Below, in pieces: positions 25,175 to 34,146 of a stretch of 64,000 bases of DNA. The notes under the pieces are model-generated. The model had not been told where the DNA came from, made no database searches, and worked only from the letters and a program-made list of their open reading frames with translations. The stretch is from Runella sp. MFBS21 (GTDB lineage Bacteria > Bacteroidota > Bacteroidia > Cytophagales > Spirosomataceae): assembly GCF_029433105.1 (NCBI RefSeq), contig NZ_JARNTW010000026.1, forward strand, positions 1-64,000, written 5' to 3'. Position 1 is the stretch's first letter. Each line of letters opens with the position of its first letter. Position numbers and translations under genes: made by a program.

Positions 25175-26437
25175 TTTCTCGACCATATTTCGATTTAGCA
25201 CATACAGCGCTTTGCCTTTTAATGGTTTTCCTAAAAATGGAGTGTTTTTAGATTGGGAACGGGTTTCGGTAAATATCCAATCCAATTCTGGGTCAAAAAT
25301 CGTCAAATTAGCTTTGTTTCCTTCCACAATACTTACTTCAGGAAGTCTTAAAATCTCACGAGGTTGGTGGGTGAATTTATCCACAATTTGCTCTAACTCT
25401 ACTTTTTGACGATAAGTGTTGAGCAAAGCAAAAGCGGTTTCAAGCCCCGTAATACCAAATTCGGCTAAATCAAATTCTAAGTTTTTTGATTCTTCATCTT
25501 GGGGATTATGATCCGAAACCACCGCATCAATGGTTCCGTCGGCTAGTCCTTCCCACAGGGCATCTATATCCTGTTGCGCACGGAAAGGCGGGTTGACTTT
25601 GTAATGTGTATCAAAATCACCTAAAACTGTGTCATCAAACGCAATCTGATGGGCTGCAATATCACATGAGACTGGCAATCCTTTTCTCTTGGCTTCTCTT
25701 ATAAGGGCTACTGAATTGGCAGTAGAAATAGTAGAAATATGTAAAATAGGTACATTACTATTGACTCCCACATACTCAAGCAACTTCAAATCTCGCATAA
25801 TCGTCAACTCTTCTGCGATAGAAGGGATGCCCCTCAAGCCTAATAAAGTGCTTGATTCGCCTTCGTTCATTTGACCAAAAACGGTTAAGTCATGATCTTC
25901 GGGGCGATTCATCAATACTCGATTGACTTGCTGTAAGTACTGGAGTGATTTTAAAAATATGTGGGTATTGTACAAAGAATGTATACCGTCTGAAAAAGCA
26001 ACAGCCCCCGCATGAGCTAGGTCAATCATTTCGGTAAAGTCTTTACCCTCACAGCTTTTTGTAACCGCTCCAATTGGATGCACATTTACGATTTTTCCAC
26101 GTGCTTTGTGCTTTACATATATCAAAGTATCCTTTGAGTCGAGAGCTGGTTTGGTATTTGGCAATATTGCTATCTCCGTAAATCCTCCCGCTTGGGCTGC
26201 GTCACAGGCGCTTGATAAGTCTTCTTTATGCTCATAACCTGGGTCATAAGCCGATACACGCATATCTACCCAGCCTGGTGATATGTGCCAATTGGATCCA
26301 CTTAATATTTCCGCTTCTGCAACTTCCAGAGAATCTTCGATTTGAACGATGTTTCCATTATCAATCAAAATATCCTTGGTTTGCCCATGATAGGGAGAGC
26401 GGCTATCCACTATTTTAACAGAACGAATCAGTAGCAT
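25166..26437 (-). CDS. Dihydroorotase-like protein lacking catalytic metal ligands
   Basis: 423 aa, full length for a class I dihydroorotase (closes or opens dihydroorotate in pyrimidine synthesis). The fold motifs are present: PGWVDM, PNTKP (93-97), FSDG, HISTISTANS (His 233), KVNPP and SDHNP (Asp 309). The paired metal-binding HxH, however, is Arg 60-Val-Ser 62, the usual second Asp of FSDDG is missing, and the His of HAED is Asn 177. Such a protein should not bind the binuclear zinc and is probably catalytically inactive, like PyrC' of pseudomonads, which supports aspartate carbamoyltransferase assembly. A normal pyrB lies at 57.4 kb. Whether they interact is inference. Confidence 0.88.
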   Translation of the reverse strand: MLLIRSVKIVDSRSPYHGQTKDILIDNGNIVQIEDSLEVAEAEILSGSNWHISPGWVDMRVSAYDPGYEHKEDLSSACDAAQAGGFTEIAILPNTKPALDSKDTLIYVKHKARGKIVNVHPIGAVTKSCEGKDFTEMIDLAHAGAVAFSDGIHSLYNTHIFLKSLQYLQQVNRVLMNRPEDHDLTVFGQMNEGESSTLLGLRGIPSIAEELTIMRDLKLLEYVGVNSNVPILHISTISTANSVALIREAKRKGLPVSCDIAAHQIAFDDTVLGDFDTHYKVNPPFRAQQDIDALWEGLADGTIDAVVSDHNPQDEESKNLEFDLAEFGITGLETAFALLNTYRQKVELEQIVDKFTHQPREILRLPEVSIVEGNKANLTIFDPELDWIFTETRSQSKNTPFLGKPLKGKALYVLNRNMVEKCG

Positions 26438-26492
26438 AGAGTTCGTTTATCATTACAGTTGCTGTTGTTGTTGTTCCAACAAACAACTTCTT

Positions 26493-26520
26493 CAAAAAAA
26501 AAGCCCCTTTCGGAGCTTCT
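26493..26520 (-). terminator. Terminator of gcvH
   Basis: Stem 26502-26507/26512-26517 with the loop TTTC (GAAA on the minus strand), followed on the minus strand by a run of nine T. It lies just past the gcvH stop codon. Confidence 0.75.
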
Positions 26521-26522
26521 AT

Positions 26523-26900
26523 TTATTCGCCAATCAATTCTTTATATGCTTCTACTGAGAGTAAACTTGCAACAGAACCAGTGATTTTGACACGAATCAT
26601 CCAACCTTGTCCATAGGGATCTTCGTTGACTAATTCGGGAGATGACTCCAATTCTTCATTGAATTCTAGGATTTCGCCAGTGACTGGTATAAACAAGTCT
26701 GAAACTGTTTTAACCGCTTCTACGGTTCCAAAAATCTCACCTTCTTCAATGGTTTGACCAACAGTCGTAATGTCGACGTACACAATATCACCCAATTCTC
26801 TTTGGGCAAAATCTGTAATTCCTACTACGGCAGTATCGTCACCTTCTAGGCGAATCCATTCGTGGTCTTTTGTGTATTTAAGCTCTGCTGGGAATGTCAT
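26523..26900 (-). CDS. gcvH: Glycine cleavage system H protein
   Basis: 125 aa. H protein carries the lipoyl arm that shuttles the aminomethyl group between the P, T and L proteins during glycine breakdown. The lipoylation site is Lys 64 in [11 protein letters not shown], flanked by the barrel-sandwich motifs [18 protein letters not shown] and [13 protein letters not shown]. Length and motifs are normal. The other glycine cleavage genes are not in the window. The terminator separates it from the downstream dihydroorotase-like gene. Confidence 0.97.
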   Translation of the reverse strand: MTFPAELKYTKDHEWIRLEGDDTAVVGITDFAQRELGDIVYVDITTVGQTIEEGEIFGTVEAVKTVSDLFIPVTGEILEFNEELESSPELVNEDPYGQGWMIRVKITGSVASLLSVEAYKELIGE

Positions 26901-27087
26901 GGTTTGTTGAGGCTTTATATTTGGGCGTGCAAGATAATACGAAAAGATAAATTATGCGAAATCCCTTTACTACTTTACCTGTTTTTCTAAAATGCTTTCA
27001 TTTTCCTAATCTAATCCTAGAGTGCTTTCTTAAGGAGAATCTCGTCATAAAACACTTTTTAACCGATAAGTAAACTCCTAAATCTCT

Positions 27088-29076
27088 ATGAAAATTTTAC
27101 GCCTCTTTTTCCTATTTTTTGTAGTCCTAAAAGCTTCTTCCCAAACCCCTCTGCGGCGCTCTGAGAGTTTTTTTGGTCTTCATTTTGATTTCCACGCAGG
27201 TCTTAAAGATACGCTTATCGGCAAAACCCTCACCGACAAAATGATTGACTCTCTTCTCAAAAAAGTAAAGCCTGATTTTATTCAAGTAGATTGTAAAGGA
27301 CACCCTGGTGTGACGAGCTACCCTACAAAGGTGGGGCATAAACCCAAGCATTTTGAGAAAGATATTTTGAAGCTTTTTAGAGAAGTAACACGCCGCAATG
27401 GAGTAGCATTGTATGTTCATTATTCGGGCGTTTGGGACGATGAAGCTGCTAAAAATCATCCACAGTGGGCTAGAGTTGGCGCAGACGGAAAGGCCGATTC
27501 ACAAAAAATATCGTTTTGGGGTGCTTACTCCGACAGCCTTTTGATTCCTCAACTAAAAGAAATCAGCGATTATGGTATAGATGGCGTATGGGTAGATGGA
27601 GACTGCTGGGCTACCAACCCCGATTATTCGCCCAAAGCGATTGAAGAATTTCGAAATACTACTGGTATTCAAGAGATTCCACGTAAAAAAACAGATCCTA
27701 ATTACGATAAGTGGCTCGAATTTCACCGAGTGGCTTTTCGGCGATATGTGCGTAAATATACCGACGCCCTCCATGCTTATAATCCCAAATTTCAGGTAGC
27801 AAGCAACTGGTCGTTTTCGGCCATGATGCCCGAAAAGGTAGATATCAACGTTGATTTTTTATCTGGCGATACTGAGCCGCTCAACGGAGCCAATCAATCT
27901 GGTTTTCAGGCACGGTGTCTAGCACCGCAAGGCAAACCTTGGGATTTGATGTCGTGGAGTTTTGGGTATGGCTGGGAAGACCAAGTCAAATCTCCCAAAA
28001 ATGCCGCCCAACTCTCGCAAGAAGCAGCCCAGGTGATTTCGATGGGGGGTGGTTATCAGGCTTATTGGACTCAAAACCACGATGGTAGTCTTCCCACTTA
28101 TGCTTATGGAACCATGGCTGACTTGGCTAAATTTTGCCGTCAGCGGCAACCGTTTTGTCAAAATACCAAGCCTGTACCACAAGTCGCTATCTTGTATTCC
28201 AACGAAGGCTATAAAAGCGAAATCACCACTGTCTACAATACAGGCGACCGCAAACTAGAGCCCATGATTGGAGTCCTTAATGCGCTTTTGTATAGTCAGT
28301 TTTCGACCGAAATATTACAAGAACATCATCTCAAAGGACATACCAGAGAATATCCACTTATTGTGATTCCTGAGTGGAAAACAATAAATACTGACCTCCA
28401 TAAAGAACTGATTGAATATGTTCAACAAGGCGGAAATCTACTGGTGATTGGGGCTCAAACAGTCAAAATGTTTGAATCACAATTGGGCGTTCGCTTAAAC
28501 CCGACGACTCAAGTGATTCCGAATTGGGGCTTCGGCAATTTGCTCACCGGGACAAAAGCTACTTTTCAGCCCTTTGAGCCACTTCCTAGCACTCAGACCT
28601 TTGGTCAGTGGTTTTCGCAGGGAGATACTCGGTATAACGAAGGTCCTATTGCGTCGATTGCTTCTTTTGGAAAAGGTAAAATAGGAGCTATTTATTTTAA
28701 TTTGGGGGAACAACACTTCAAACGCGAAACCTATATTGGACGAGATTTTTTGAGACAAATGGCTCATCAACTTTTCCAACCCAAGATAACTGTGAGCGGC
28801 TCTAAATTTGTAAATGTGGCATTGAATCAAAAAAATGGAACGCTTTATGCCAATCTCATCAATATGGCAGGCAACCATGCCAACAAAGCAATCCATGCTA
28901 GTGACGACATACCGCCTTTGTCTAATCTGAAAGTTATGGTTAAATCCTCCCAGCGCCCCCAAAAGGTAGTGCTCCAGCCAGAAAATAAGCCCCTAGACTT
29001 TGCGTATAAAAATGGAGAGGTAGTCTTTATAATAAGTAAATTAAATATTCACTCGATAGTCGAAATCAAACTATGA
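27088..29076 (+). CDS. Secreted GHL6-type putative glycoside hydrolase
   Basis: 662 aa. Signal peptide (to SSQ, about residue 19). Residues about 25-330 look like a TIM-barrel glycosidase of the hypothetical glycosyl hydrolase 6 family (GHL6): FIQVDCKGHPGVTSYPT, HYSGVWDDEAAKNHPQWARV and YGIDGVWVDGDCW, the last being a candidate acid/nucleophile strand. Residues about 355-500 resemble the beta-galactosidase trimerisation/amidotransferase-like fold (VAILYSNEGY, PLIVIPEWKTI, QGGNLLVIGA), and a beta domain ends the protein. This layout is GH42-like. The stop overlaps the start of the next gene by 4 bp (ATGA), so the two are translationally coupled. Substrate unknown. Confidence 0.75.
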   Translation: MKILRLFFLFFVVLKASSQTPLRRSESFFGLHFDFHAGLKDTLIGKTLTDKMIDSLLKKVKPDFIQVDCKGHPGVTSYPTKVGHKPKHFEKDILKLFREVTRRNGVALYVHYSGVWDDEAAKNHPQWARVGADGKADSQKISFWGAYSDSLLIPQLKEISDYGIDGVWVDGDCWATNPDYSPKAIEEFRNTTGIQEIPRKKTDPNYDKWLEFHRVAFRRYVRKYTDALHAYNPKFQVASNWSFSAMMPEKVDINVDFLSGDTEPLNGANQSGFQARCLAPQGKPWDLMSWSFGYGWEDQVKSPKNAAQLSQEAAQVISMGGGYQAYWTQNHDGSLPTYAYGTMADLAKFCRQRQPFCQNTKPVPQVAILYSNEGYKSEITTVYNTGDRKLEPMIGVLNALLYSQFSTEILQEHHLKGHTREYPLIVIPEWKTINTDLHKELIEYVQQGGNLLVIGAQTVKMFESQLGVRLNPTTQVIPNWGFGNLLTGTKATFQPFEPLPSTQTFGQWFSQGDTRYNEGPIASIASFGKGKIGAIYFNLGEQHFKRETYIGRDFLRQMAHQLFQPKITVSGSKFVNVALNQKNGTLYANLINMAGNHANKAIHASDDIPPLSNLKVMVKSSQRPQKVVLQPENKPLDFAYKNGEVVFIISKLNIHSIVEIKL

Positions 29077-30587
29077 TTTTGTTGCAAGCTTTTTCTGATT
29101 GGGCGGCGTTTTTTGGGCGATTTCACCCCGTTTTAGTTCATTTACCCATTGGTTTTTTGATTTTAGCAGTATTGCTCGAAATAGGTCGATTGACCCATAA
29201 AATTGATGTAAAAGAATCTACAGTTTCATTTGTTTTGTTTTGGTCAGCTATTGGAGCTACCCTTTCTTGTATCGCAGGTTATTTGCTTTCATTGGGTGGA
29301 GGTTATGAAGAAAGCCTTTTAAATGAACATCAATGGCAAGGGATTTGGGTGGCAGTAGCTTCATGGATAGCATGGGCATCTAAAGCCGATTTTTTTGTCA
29401 ACAAAATCCCTTTTGGAAGTCTTCTGTATTTACCTGCATTGGCCATTGGAAGCTTCTTTACACTTTCTGCGGGGCATCATGGTGGCTCCCTTACCCATGG
29501 CGAAGGTTTTTTGACCCAAGAAACCCCCGAACCTTTCAGAGGATGGCTTGGCATGGAACCTAAACCAGAAAAAGGAACCGACGAAATCAAACCCATTGCT
29601 GATATAAACAATGCTATGGTATTTCAAGATGTGGTTAATCCTATTCTGAAGGCTCGTTGTGTTCAATGTCACAATGCCTCCAAATCAAAAGGAGATTTGC
29701 GCATGGATGGTATTGAATTCCTGAAAAAAGGCGGAGAAAATGGTCCTATCATTGTGAATGGCAAAGGCCAAGAAAGTGAGCTAATCAAACGCTGTCTTTT
29801 GCCGCTTGAAGACGACAACCACATGCCCCCCAAAGGAAAAACGCAGCTGAACGATACCCAAATAGCCATTTTGTCGTGGTGGATAGACCAAGGAGCGCCC
29901 TTTGACAAAAAAGTAGCCGACTTAAAAACACCAGATGATATAAAACCTGCCCTAGCTTCGTTGAGTACAGGAGCTACTTCTACCGCATCTAGCTCTTCAG
30001 CAAGCGGCCCAGCTCCTGAGTCTCCCGTTTTTTCGGCTAAAATACCAGCAGGGGATCCTAAGGCTATAGAAGCCTTAAAAAAAGTAGGGTTATTGGTGAT
30101 TCCTGTTGCTAGTGAAAGCAATCTATTGGAAGTAAACGCCGTCAATGTAAACTCTCTTACCGACGCCCAAATCGCACTTCTTGAACCCCTCAAAGAGCAA
30201 ATCGTTTGGTTAAAACTGGGTGATACCAAAATCACCGACCAAGCTGCCGCTACTTTTGCCAAACTAAAAAACTTACAAAAACTTAATTTAGAAAATACGG
30301 CTGTTAGCGATGCGACCCTTCGCCAAATCAAGATGTTGCCTTATCTTGAATATCTCAACCTTGTAAATACCCAAGTGACCGATGCTGGCCTTAAAGAACT
30401 CAGCTCTCTACCAAACTTGCGTAGCCTTCACTTATGGCAATCAAAAGCTACAGAGGCAGGGGTAGCCGTATTAAAACAAACCAAACCTAATATTGACATC
30501 ACTGTGGGTATCACACAGCAACAGATGGCCGAGTTTATCAAGGCAGGTGAAGCAGCACAAAAAGCAGAAGAGGCCAAGAAAAAATAA
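29073..30587 (+). CDS. DUF2231 membrane / cytochrome c (PSCyt1) / LRR protein
   Basis: 504 aa. Four or so N-terminal transmembrane helices (about 15-135) fit DUF2231 (FHPVLVHLPIGFLI). They are followed by a planctomycete-type cytochrome c domain with the heme motif CVQCH (Cys 196, Cys 199, His 200) and the later HMPPKGK, whose Met is a candidate sixth ligand. A Ser/Ala-rich linker leads to leucine-rich repeats (about 380-480: LKNLQKLNLENTAVSD, LPYLEYLNLVNTQVTD) and an Ala/Lys-rich tail. It is probably an inner-membrane electron-transfer protein with a periplasmic interaction surface. The overlap with the GHL6 gene suggests a shared sugar-related pathway, possibly oxidation linked to a sugar dehydrogenase elsewhere (inference). 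Confidence 0.82.
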   Translation: MILLQAFSDWAAFFGRFHPVLVHLPIGFLILAVLLEIGRLTHKIDVKESTVSFVLFWSAIGATLSCIAGYLLSLGGGYEESLLNEHQWQGIWVAVASWIAWASKADFFVNKIPFGSLLYLPALAIGSFFTLSAGHHGGSLTHGEGFLTQETPEPFRGWLGMEPKPEKGTDEIKPIADINNAMVFQDVVNPILKARCVQCHNASKSKGDLRMDGIEFLKKGGENGPIIVNGKGQESELIKRCLLPLEDDNHMPPKGKTQLNDTQIAILSWWIDQGAPFDKKVADLKTPDDIKPALASLSTGATSTASSSSASGPAPESPVFSAKIPAGDPKAIEALKKVGLLVIPVASESNLLEVNAVNVNSLTDAQIALLEPLKEQIVWLKLGDTKITDQAAATFAKLKNLQKLNLENTAVSDATLRQIKMLPYLEYLNLVNTQVTDAGLKELSSLPNLRSLHLWQSKATEAGVAVLKQTKPNIDITVGITQQQMAEFIKAGEAAQKAEEAKKK

Positions 30588-30588
30588 T

Positions 30589-31356
30589 TCAGTCTTCCAA
30601 AATAGCAACTACACGGGCGGGGGCAGCTGATGCCCCCACAATTTTTAGTGGAAATACACAAATTTTAAACCCAAAAGGTGGTAATTGATCAAGATTGACA
30701 AGCTGCTCAATATGACAGTATTCTTTGTCTCTCCCTACCAAATGAGCTTGCCAAAACAATTCCGAATCATTTGTTTCTTTGGCTTTCTGAATCATGTAGC
30801 GCATCGGCAAATCCCACCCCCATTGATCTATACCCATTACCTTAATCCCTTGATCAATAAGCCATTCGGTGGCTTCTTTACTCATACCCGTTCCTACATC
30901 TGCAAATTGCTTTGTTCCGTTGTATTTATCCCTTCCTGTCTTGATAAGCACAATCATACCTTCTTTTAAAGAGATACCTATTTTAACTAAATCTTGCCTG
31001 ATATCATCCACCGTAATAACCTCAAAGTCAGCCTTGTGACTCATATCTACTACCACACCGTCTCCATAGCACCATTCTAGCGGAATCTCATCAATGGTTT
31101 TGGCAGGTTTGCCCGCTACCGTCGGATAATAATGCCAAGGAGCATCAATATGTGTAGTAGCATGAACCCCCATATGCTTGATAGTATCATCAGCCCAACC
31201 CTCAAAGCCTTTGGGGTATAAGCGAAAAGGTAGACCCAAAAAACGAATCAACCACTTTGCCGCTCGATGAGGTTTATGTTTTATTTTTACTCTCATAAAC
31301 CATGGGTCTTGTTGGTTATAACGAATAGGTTTAGATAAATCAATAATTTTTGTCAT
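30589..31356 (-). CDS. Cyclase family protein (kynurenine formamidase-like)
   Basis: 255 aa. The family motif HxTTHIDAPWH (VHATTHIDAPWHYYP) supplies the metal-binding His and Asp residues, and the later GVVVDMSHK, VLIKTGRDK and KVMGIDQWGWDLP segments match the PF04199 cyclase fold. Members hydrolyse formylkynurenine or related amides and lactones; the exact substrate cannot be told, as no tryptophan-catabolism genes are close. The stop codon is 1 bp from that of the convergent cytochrome c gene, with no terminator between them. Confidence 0.85.
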   Translation of the reverse strand: MTKIIDLSKPIRYNQQDPWFMRVKIKHKPHRAAKWLIRFLGLPFRLYPKGFEGWADDTIKHMGVHATTHIDAPWHYYPTVAGKPAKTIDEIPLEWCYGDGVVVDMSHKADFEVITVDDIRQDLVKIGISLKEGMIVLIKTGRDKYNGTKQFADVGTGMSKEATEWLIDQGIKVMGIDQWGWDLPMRYMIQKAKETNDSELFWQAHLVGRDKEYCHIEQLVNLDQLPPFGFKICVFPLKIVGASAAPARVVAILED

Positions 31357-31406
31357 AGCTTTTCAAAAAAATATTATCCCTTATTTCCCATTTCATATTT
31401 TTACGT

Positions 31407-31454
31407 TTATGAGTTTATTAGGTGGCAGTAAAGTGCCTAACAATAAACTCATAA
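31407..31454. repeat. 48-bp inverted repeat between cyclase and murD genes
   Basis: Perfect 13-bp arms TTATGAGTTTATT (31407-31419) and AATAAACTCATAA (31442-31454), with an inner GGCA/TGCC stem. It lies between two divergent genes, so it is not placed as a terminator for either. It could be an operator or a small mobile-repeat remnant. The rest of 31357-31596 is AT-rich with no gene seen. Confidence 0.5.
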
Positions 31455-31596
31455 GCTCAAAAACAGCACTATTATATTAAACATATTTCTTTAATTATAT
31501 ACCTTTAGAGCTTTTCATTTCTTTGCAATTTCTTCTAAAAAAGCCTTATTTTGGCTGTAAGTTTCTTTTTCTGCTTTTACCCCATATATAATAAAA

Positions 31597-32949
31597 ATGT
31601 CTATAAGTGCCTTCAAAATCGTCGTATTAGGCGGAGGTGAAAGTGGCGTAGGTGCTGCTTTATTGGCGAAAGCCAAAGGATTTGATGTTTTTCTTTCGGA
31701 TAAAGGCGTTTTATCAGACGATTATAGGGCTATTCTTCATTCCAATCAGATTTCTTTTGAAGAAGGTCAGCACGACATACAACGCATACTTGCTGCTGAT
31801 GAAATTATCAAAAGCCCTGGTATCCCCGACAAAGTACCTTTGATACAGCAACTGCTCGCGCAGGGAACACCCATTATTTCTGAAATAGAATTTGCGGCTC
31901 GCTATACAAAAGCAAAGACAATCGCAATCACTGGCAGCAACGGAAAAACTACCACTACCCTTCTTACTTATCATTTACTGAAATCTGCCGGAATCAATGT
32001 AGGACTGGCAGGTAATATCGGAGAGAGTTTTGCAAAACAAGTCATTGACGACAAATTTGATTGGTTTGTGCTGGAACTCAGCAGTTTTCAGCTCGACAAC
32101 ATGTTTAATTTTAAAGCGGATGTGGGTATTTTGTTAAACATCACACCCGATCATCTTGACCGCTATGAGTATTCTTTCCAAAACTATATCAATTCCAAAT
32201 TTCGTCTGTTGCAAAATATGCAACCTCAAGATGACTTCATTTATTTTATAGACAATGAGGCTATCACCAAAGAGCTTCAACACAAACATTTCAATGTCAA
32301 CCACTTACCAATTTCTTTCTTAAAAAAGGAAACTAATGGTGGATTTTTTAGCAATGGGGTATTGGAAGTAATGTATCATACTCGTACTTTTGACATAAGA
32401 GCAGATGAGCTTCCCATCAAAGGTCCTCACAATGCTATCAATGCAATGGCAGCTACCTTGGCAGCGATGGCAGTGGGATTGAGTGATGAACAAATAAAAC
32501 ACGGATTATTGAGTTTTCGAAATGCGGCTCACCGGCTGGAGCCGATTGCAAATATCAATAATGTTTTATTTGTTAATGATTCAAAAGCCACCAATGTTGA
32601 TTCGGTGTTCTATGCTCTCAACAGTTACGATACCCCAATCATATGGATAGCTGGCGGAATCGACAAAGGCAACGACTATACCCAAGTCGAGGCTTTGGCC
32701 CGTCAAAAAGTAAAAGCCCTTATCTGTCTGGGCAAAGAAAATAGCAAACTTCTCTCGTTTTTTACCCCTATCGTTCCATTTGTTATTGAGACACAGGACG
32801 TTAAGGAGGCAGTACAACACGCTTTGTCATTAGCCACTGCTGGTGATGTGGTGTTGCTCTCACCTGCTTGTGCCAGTTTTGACTTGTTCAAAAACTATGA
32901 AGACCGCGGCGAACAATTCAAAGCGGCTGTGATGAGTTTTGTACCCTAA
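31597..32949 (+). CDS. murD: UDP-N-acetylmuramoyl-L-alanine--D-glutamate ligase
   Basis: 450 aa. It adds D-Glu to UDP-MurNAc-L-Ala in the cytoplasmic phase of peptidoglycan synthesis. It has the N-terminal uridine-binding Rossmann motif VLGGGESGVGAALLA, the Mur ligase ATP loop TGSNGKTTTT (about 111-120), the central HLDRYEYSF region, and the C-terminal substrate domain (FVNDSKATNVDS, WIAGGIDKGNDY, LLSPACASFD). It heads the visible dcw cluster and is separated from ftsW by 21 bp. The usual preceding genes (mraZ, mraW, ftsL, ftsI, murE, mraY) are not upstream. Confidence 0.97.
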   Translation: MSISAFKIVVLGGGESGVGAALLAKAKGFDVFLSDKGVLSDDYRAILHSNQISFEEGQHDIQRILAADEIIKSPGIPDKVPLIQQLLAQGTPIISEIEFAARYTKAKTIAITGSNGKTTTTLLTYHLLKSAGINVGLAGNIGESFAKQVIDDKFDWFVLELSSFQLDNMFNFKADVGILLNITPDHLDRYEYSFQNYINSKFRLLQNMQPQDDFIYFIDNEAITKELQHKHFNVNHLPISFLKKETNGGFFSNGVLEVMYHTRTFDIRADELPIKGPHNAINAMAATLAAMAVGLSDEQIKHGLLSFRNAAHRLEPIANINNVLFVNDSKATNVDSVFYALNSYDTPIIWIAGGIDKGNDYTQVEALARQKVKALICLGKENSKLLSFFTPIVPFVIETQDVKEAVQHALSLATAGDVVLLSPACASFDLFKNYEDRGEQFKAAVMSFVP

Positions 32950-32970
32950 TCCATAAAAACGAATATAGAG

Positions 32971-34146
32971 ATGAATGCTTTTGAATCCCAAGAAGGTACC
33001 TTACACGCCCCGCAAAATCGTTGGCAAATTATCAAACAATGGCTGCGTCGCAATCTAAAAGGCGATACGGTCATTTGGGTCATTGTGGCATTACTTTCAT
33101 TGGTTAGTATGCTTATTGTATACAGTGCTACAGGTACTTTGGCCTATCAACGAGGCGGTGGATACCCCGAGATTTTTCTATTTAAGCATGTATTTTTTAC
33201 AGGTATTGGACTACTAGTGATGTGGCGTATACATCTTGTCAATTATACCTATTTTTCGCGCTTATCACGGGCGGCCTTGCTGATTTCTATCCCTCTACTC
33301 ATCTTAGTAAAAGTAGCTGGCGTTACCATCAATGGAGCCACTCGTTGGCTAGCTATCCCCGGAACTGGACTTACTTTTCAACCCGCAGATTTTGCCCGTT
33401 TAGCCCTTATTGCCAATTTGGCGGCCATGCTAGCCAAACGTCAGCGGGTACAATACGACTGGGGGGTGCTTGGCAAAATGATCGCTTGGGTGGTCATTAT
33501 TTGTTTTTTTATTGCACTCACTAGTACCTCTACCGCTTTTCTGTTAGGTTTTACATGTTTCTTGATGTTTTATGTAGGTAGGGTTCCTGCCAAATACCTC
33601 ATAGCAATGCTCATCGCTTTAGCGGCAGTAGGTGCCTTAGGGCTTATAGTTGGTCAGCGATTCGAAACCGCCAAAGGACGCATTGAGCGATTTGTCAAGC
33701 AAGACGAATATCAGGCAAAGCAGGGCTTTATCGCTATCGCCAATGGCGGTACCATAGGCCAAGGTCTTGGCAATAGTCATCAGCGAAATTACCTAACTCA
33801 AGCTTATTCTGATTTTATTTATGCCATTATCGTGGAAGAATATGGCTTGTTGGGTGGGATTTTTATTATGCTTTTATACACTGTTTTGCTAGTAAGAGGA
33901 GTTCAAAATATTAATGAAACAAATAGAGCTTTTGGTGGTCTGCTTTCAGCTGGACTCACACTAAGTATTGGCTTACAAGCTTTTACAAATATGGCAGTAG
34001 CCGTTGGTATATTTCCAGTGACAGGACAGCCGCTTCCTTTGCTCAGTATGGGCGGTACCTCCGTCTTATTTACGTGTATATCTCTCGGTATTATCCTAAG
34101 TGTAAGCAGAGGAGAAGTCGACGAAAGTAAAATGTTAAGAGAATGA
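32971..34146 (+). CDS. ftsW: Lipid II polymerase / cell division protein FtsW
   Basis: 391 aa SEDS-family membrane protein with about ten hydrophobic helices. The family features include QPADFARLALIANLAAML, GQGLGNSHQRNYLTQAYSDFIYAIIVEEYGL (split here: the catalytic loop with the conserved Glu pair) and the C-terminal TGQPLPLLSMGGTS. FtsW polymerises glycan strands at the division septum with a class B penicillin-binding protein. Its stop overlaps the murG start by 4 bp (ATGA), indicating coupled translation. Confidence 0.95.
   Translation: MNAFESQEGTLHAPQNRWQIIKQWLRRNLKGDTVIWVIVALLSLVSMLIVYSATGTLAYQRGGGYPEIFLFKHVFFTGIGLLVMWRIHLVNYTYFSRLSRAALLISIPLLILVKVAGVTINGATRWLAIPGTGLTFQPADFARLALIANLAAMLAKRQRVQYDWGVLGKMIAWVVIICFFIALTSTSTAFLLGFTCFLMFYVGRVPAKYLIAMLIALAAVGALGLIVGQRFETAKGRIERFVKQDEYQAKQGFIAIANGGTIGQGLGNSHQRNYLTQAYSDFIYAIIVEEYGLLGGIFIMLLYTVLLVRGVQNINETNRAFGGLLSAGLTLSIGLQAFTNMAVAVGIFPVTGQPLPLLSMGGTSVLFTCISLGIILSVSRGEVDESKMLRE

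Noticed and set aside
26090-26110. CACGTG core inside the dihydroorotase-like gene
   Set aside because: The flanks do not fit the ParB consensus.
26455-26480. GTT-rich simple repeat upstream of the dihydroorotase-like gene
   Set aside because: Short low-complexity run without regular copy structure or motif.
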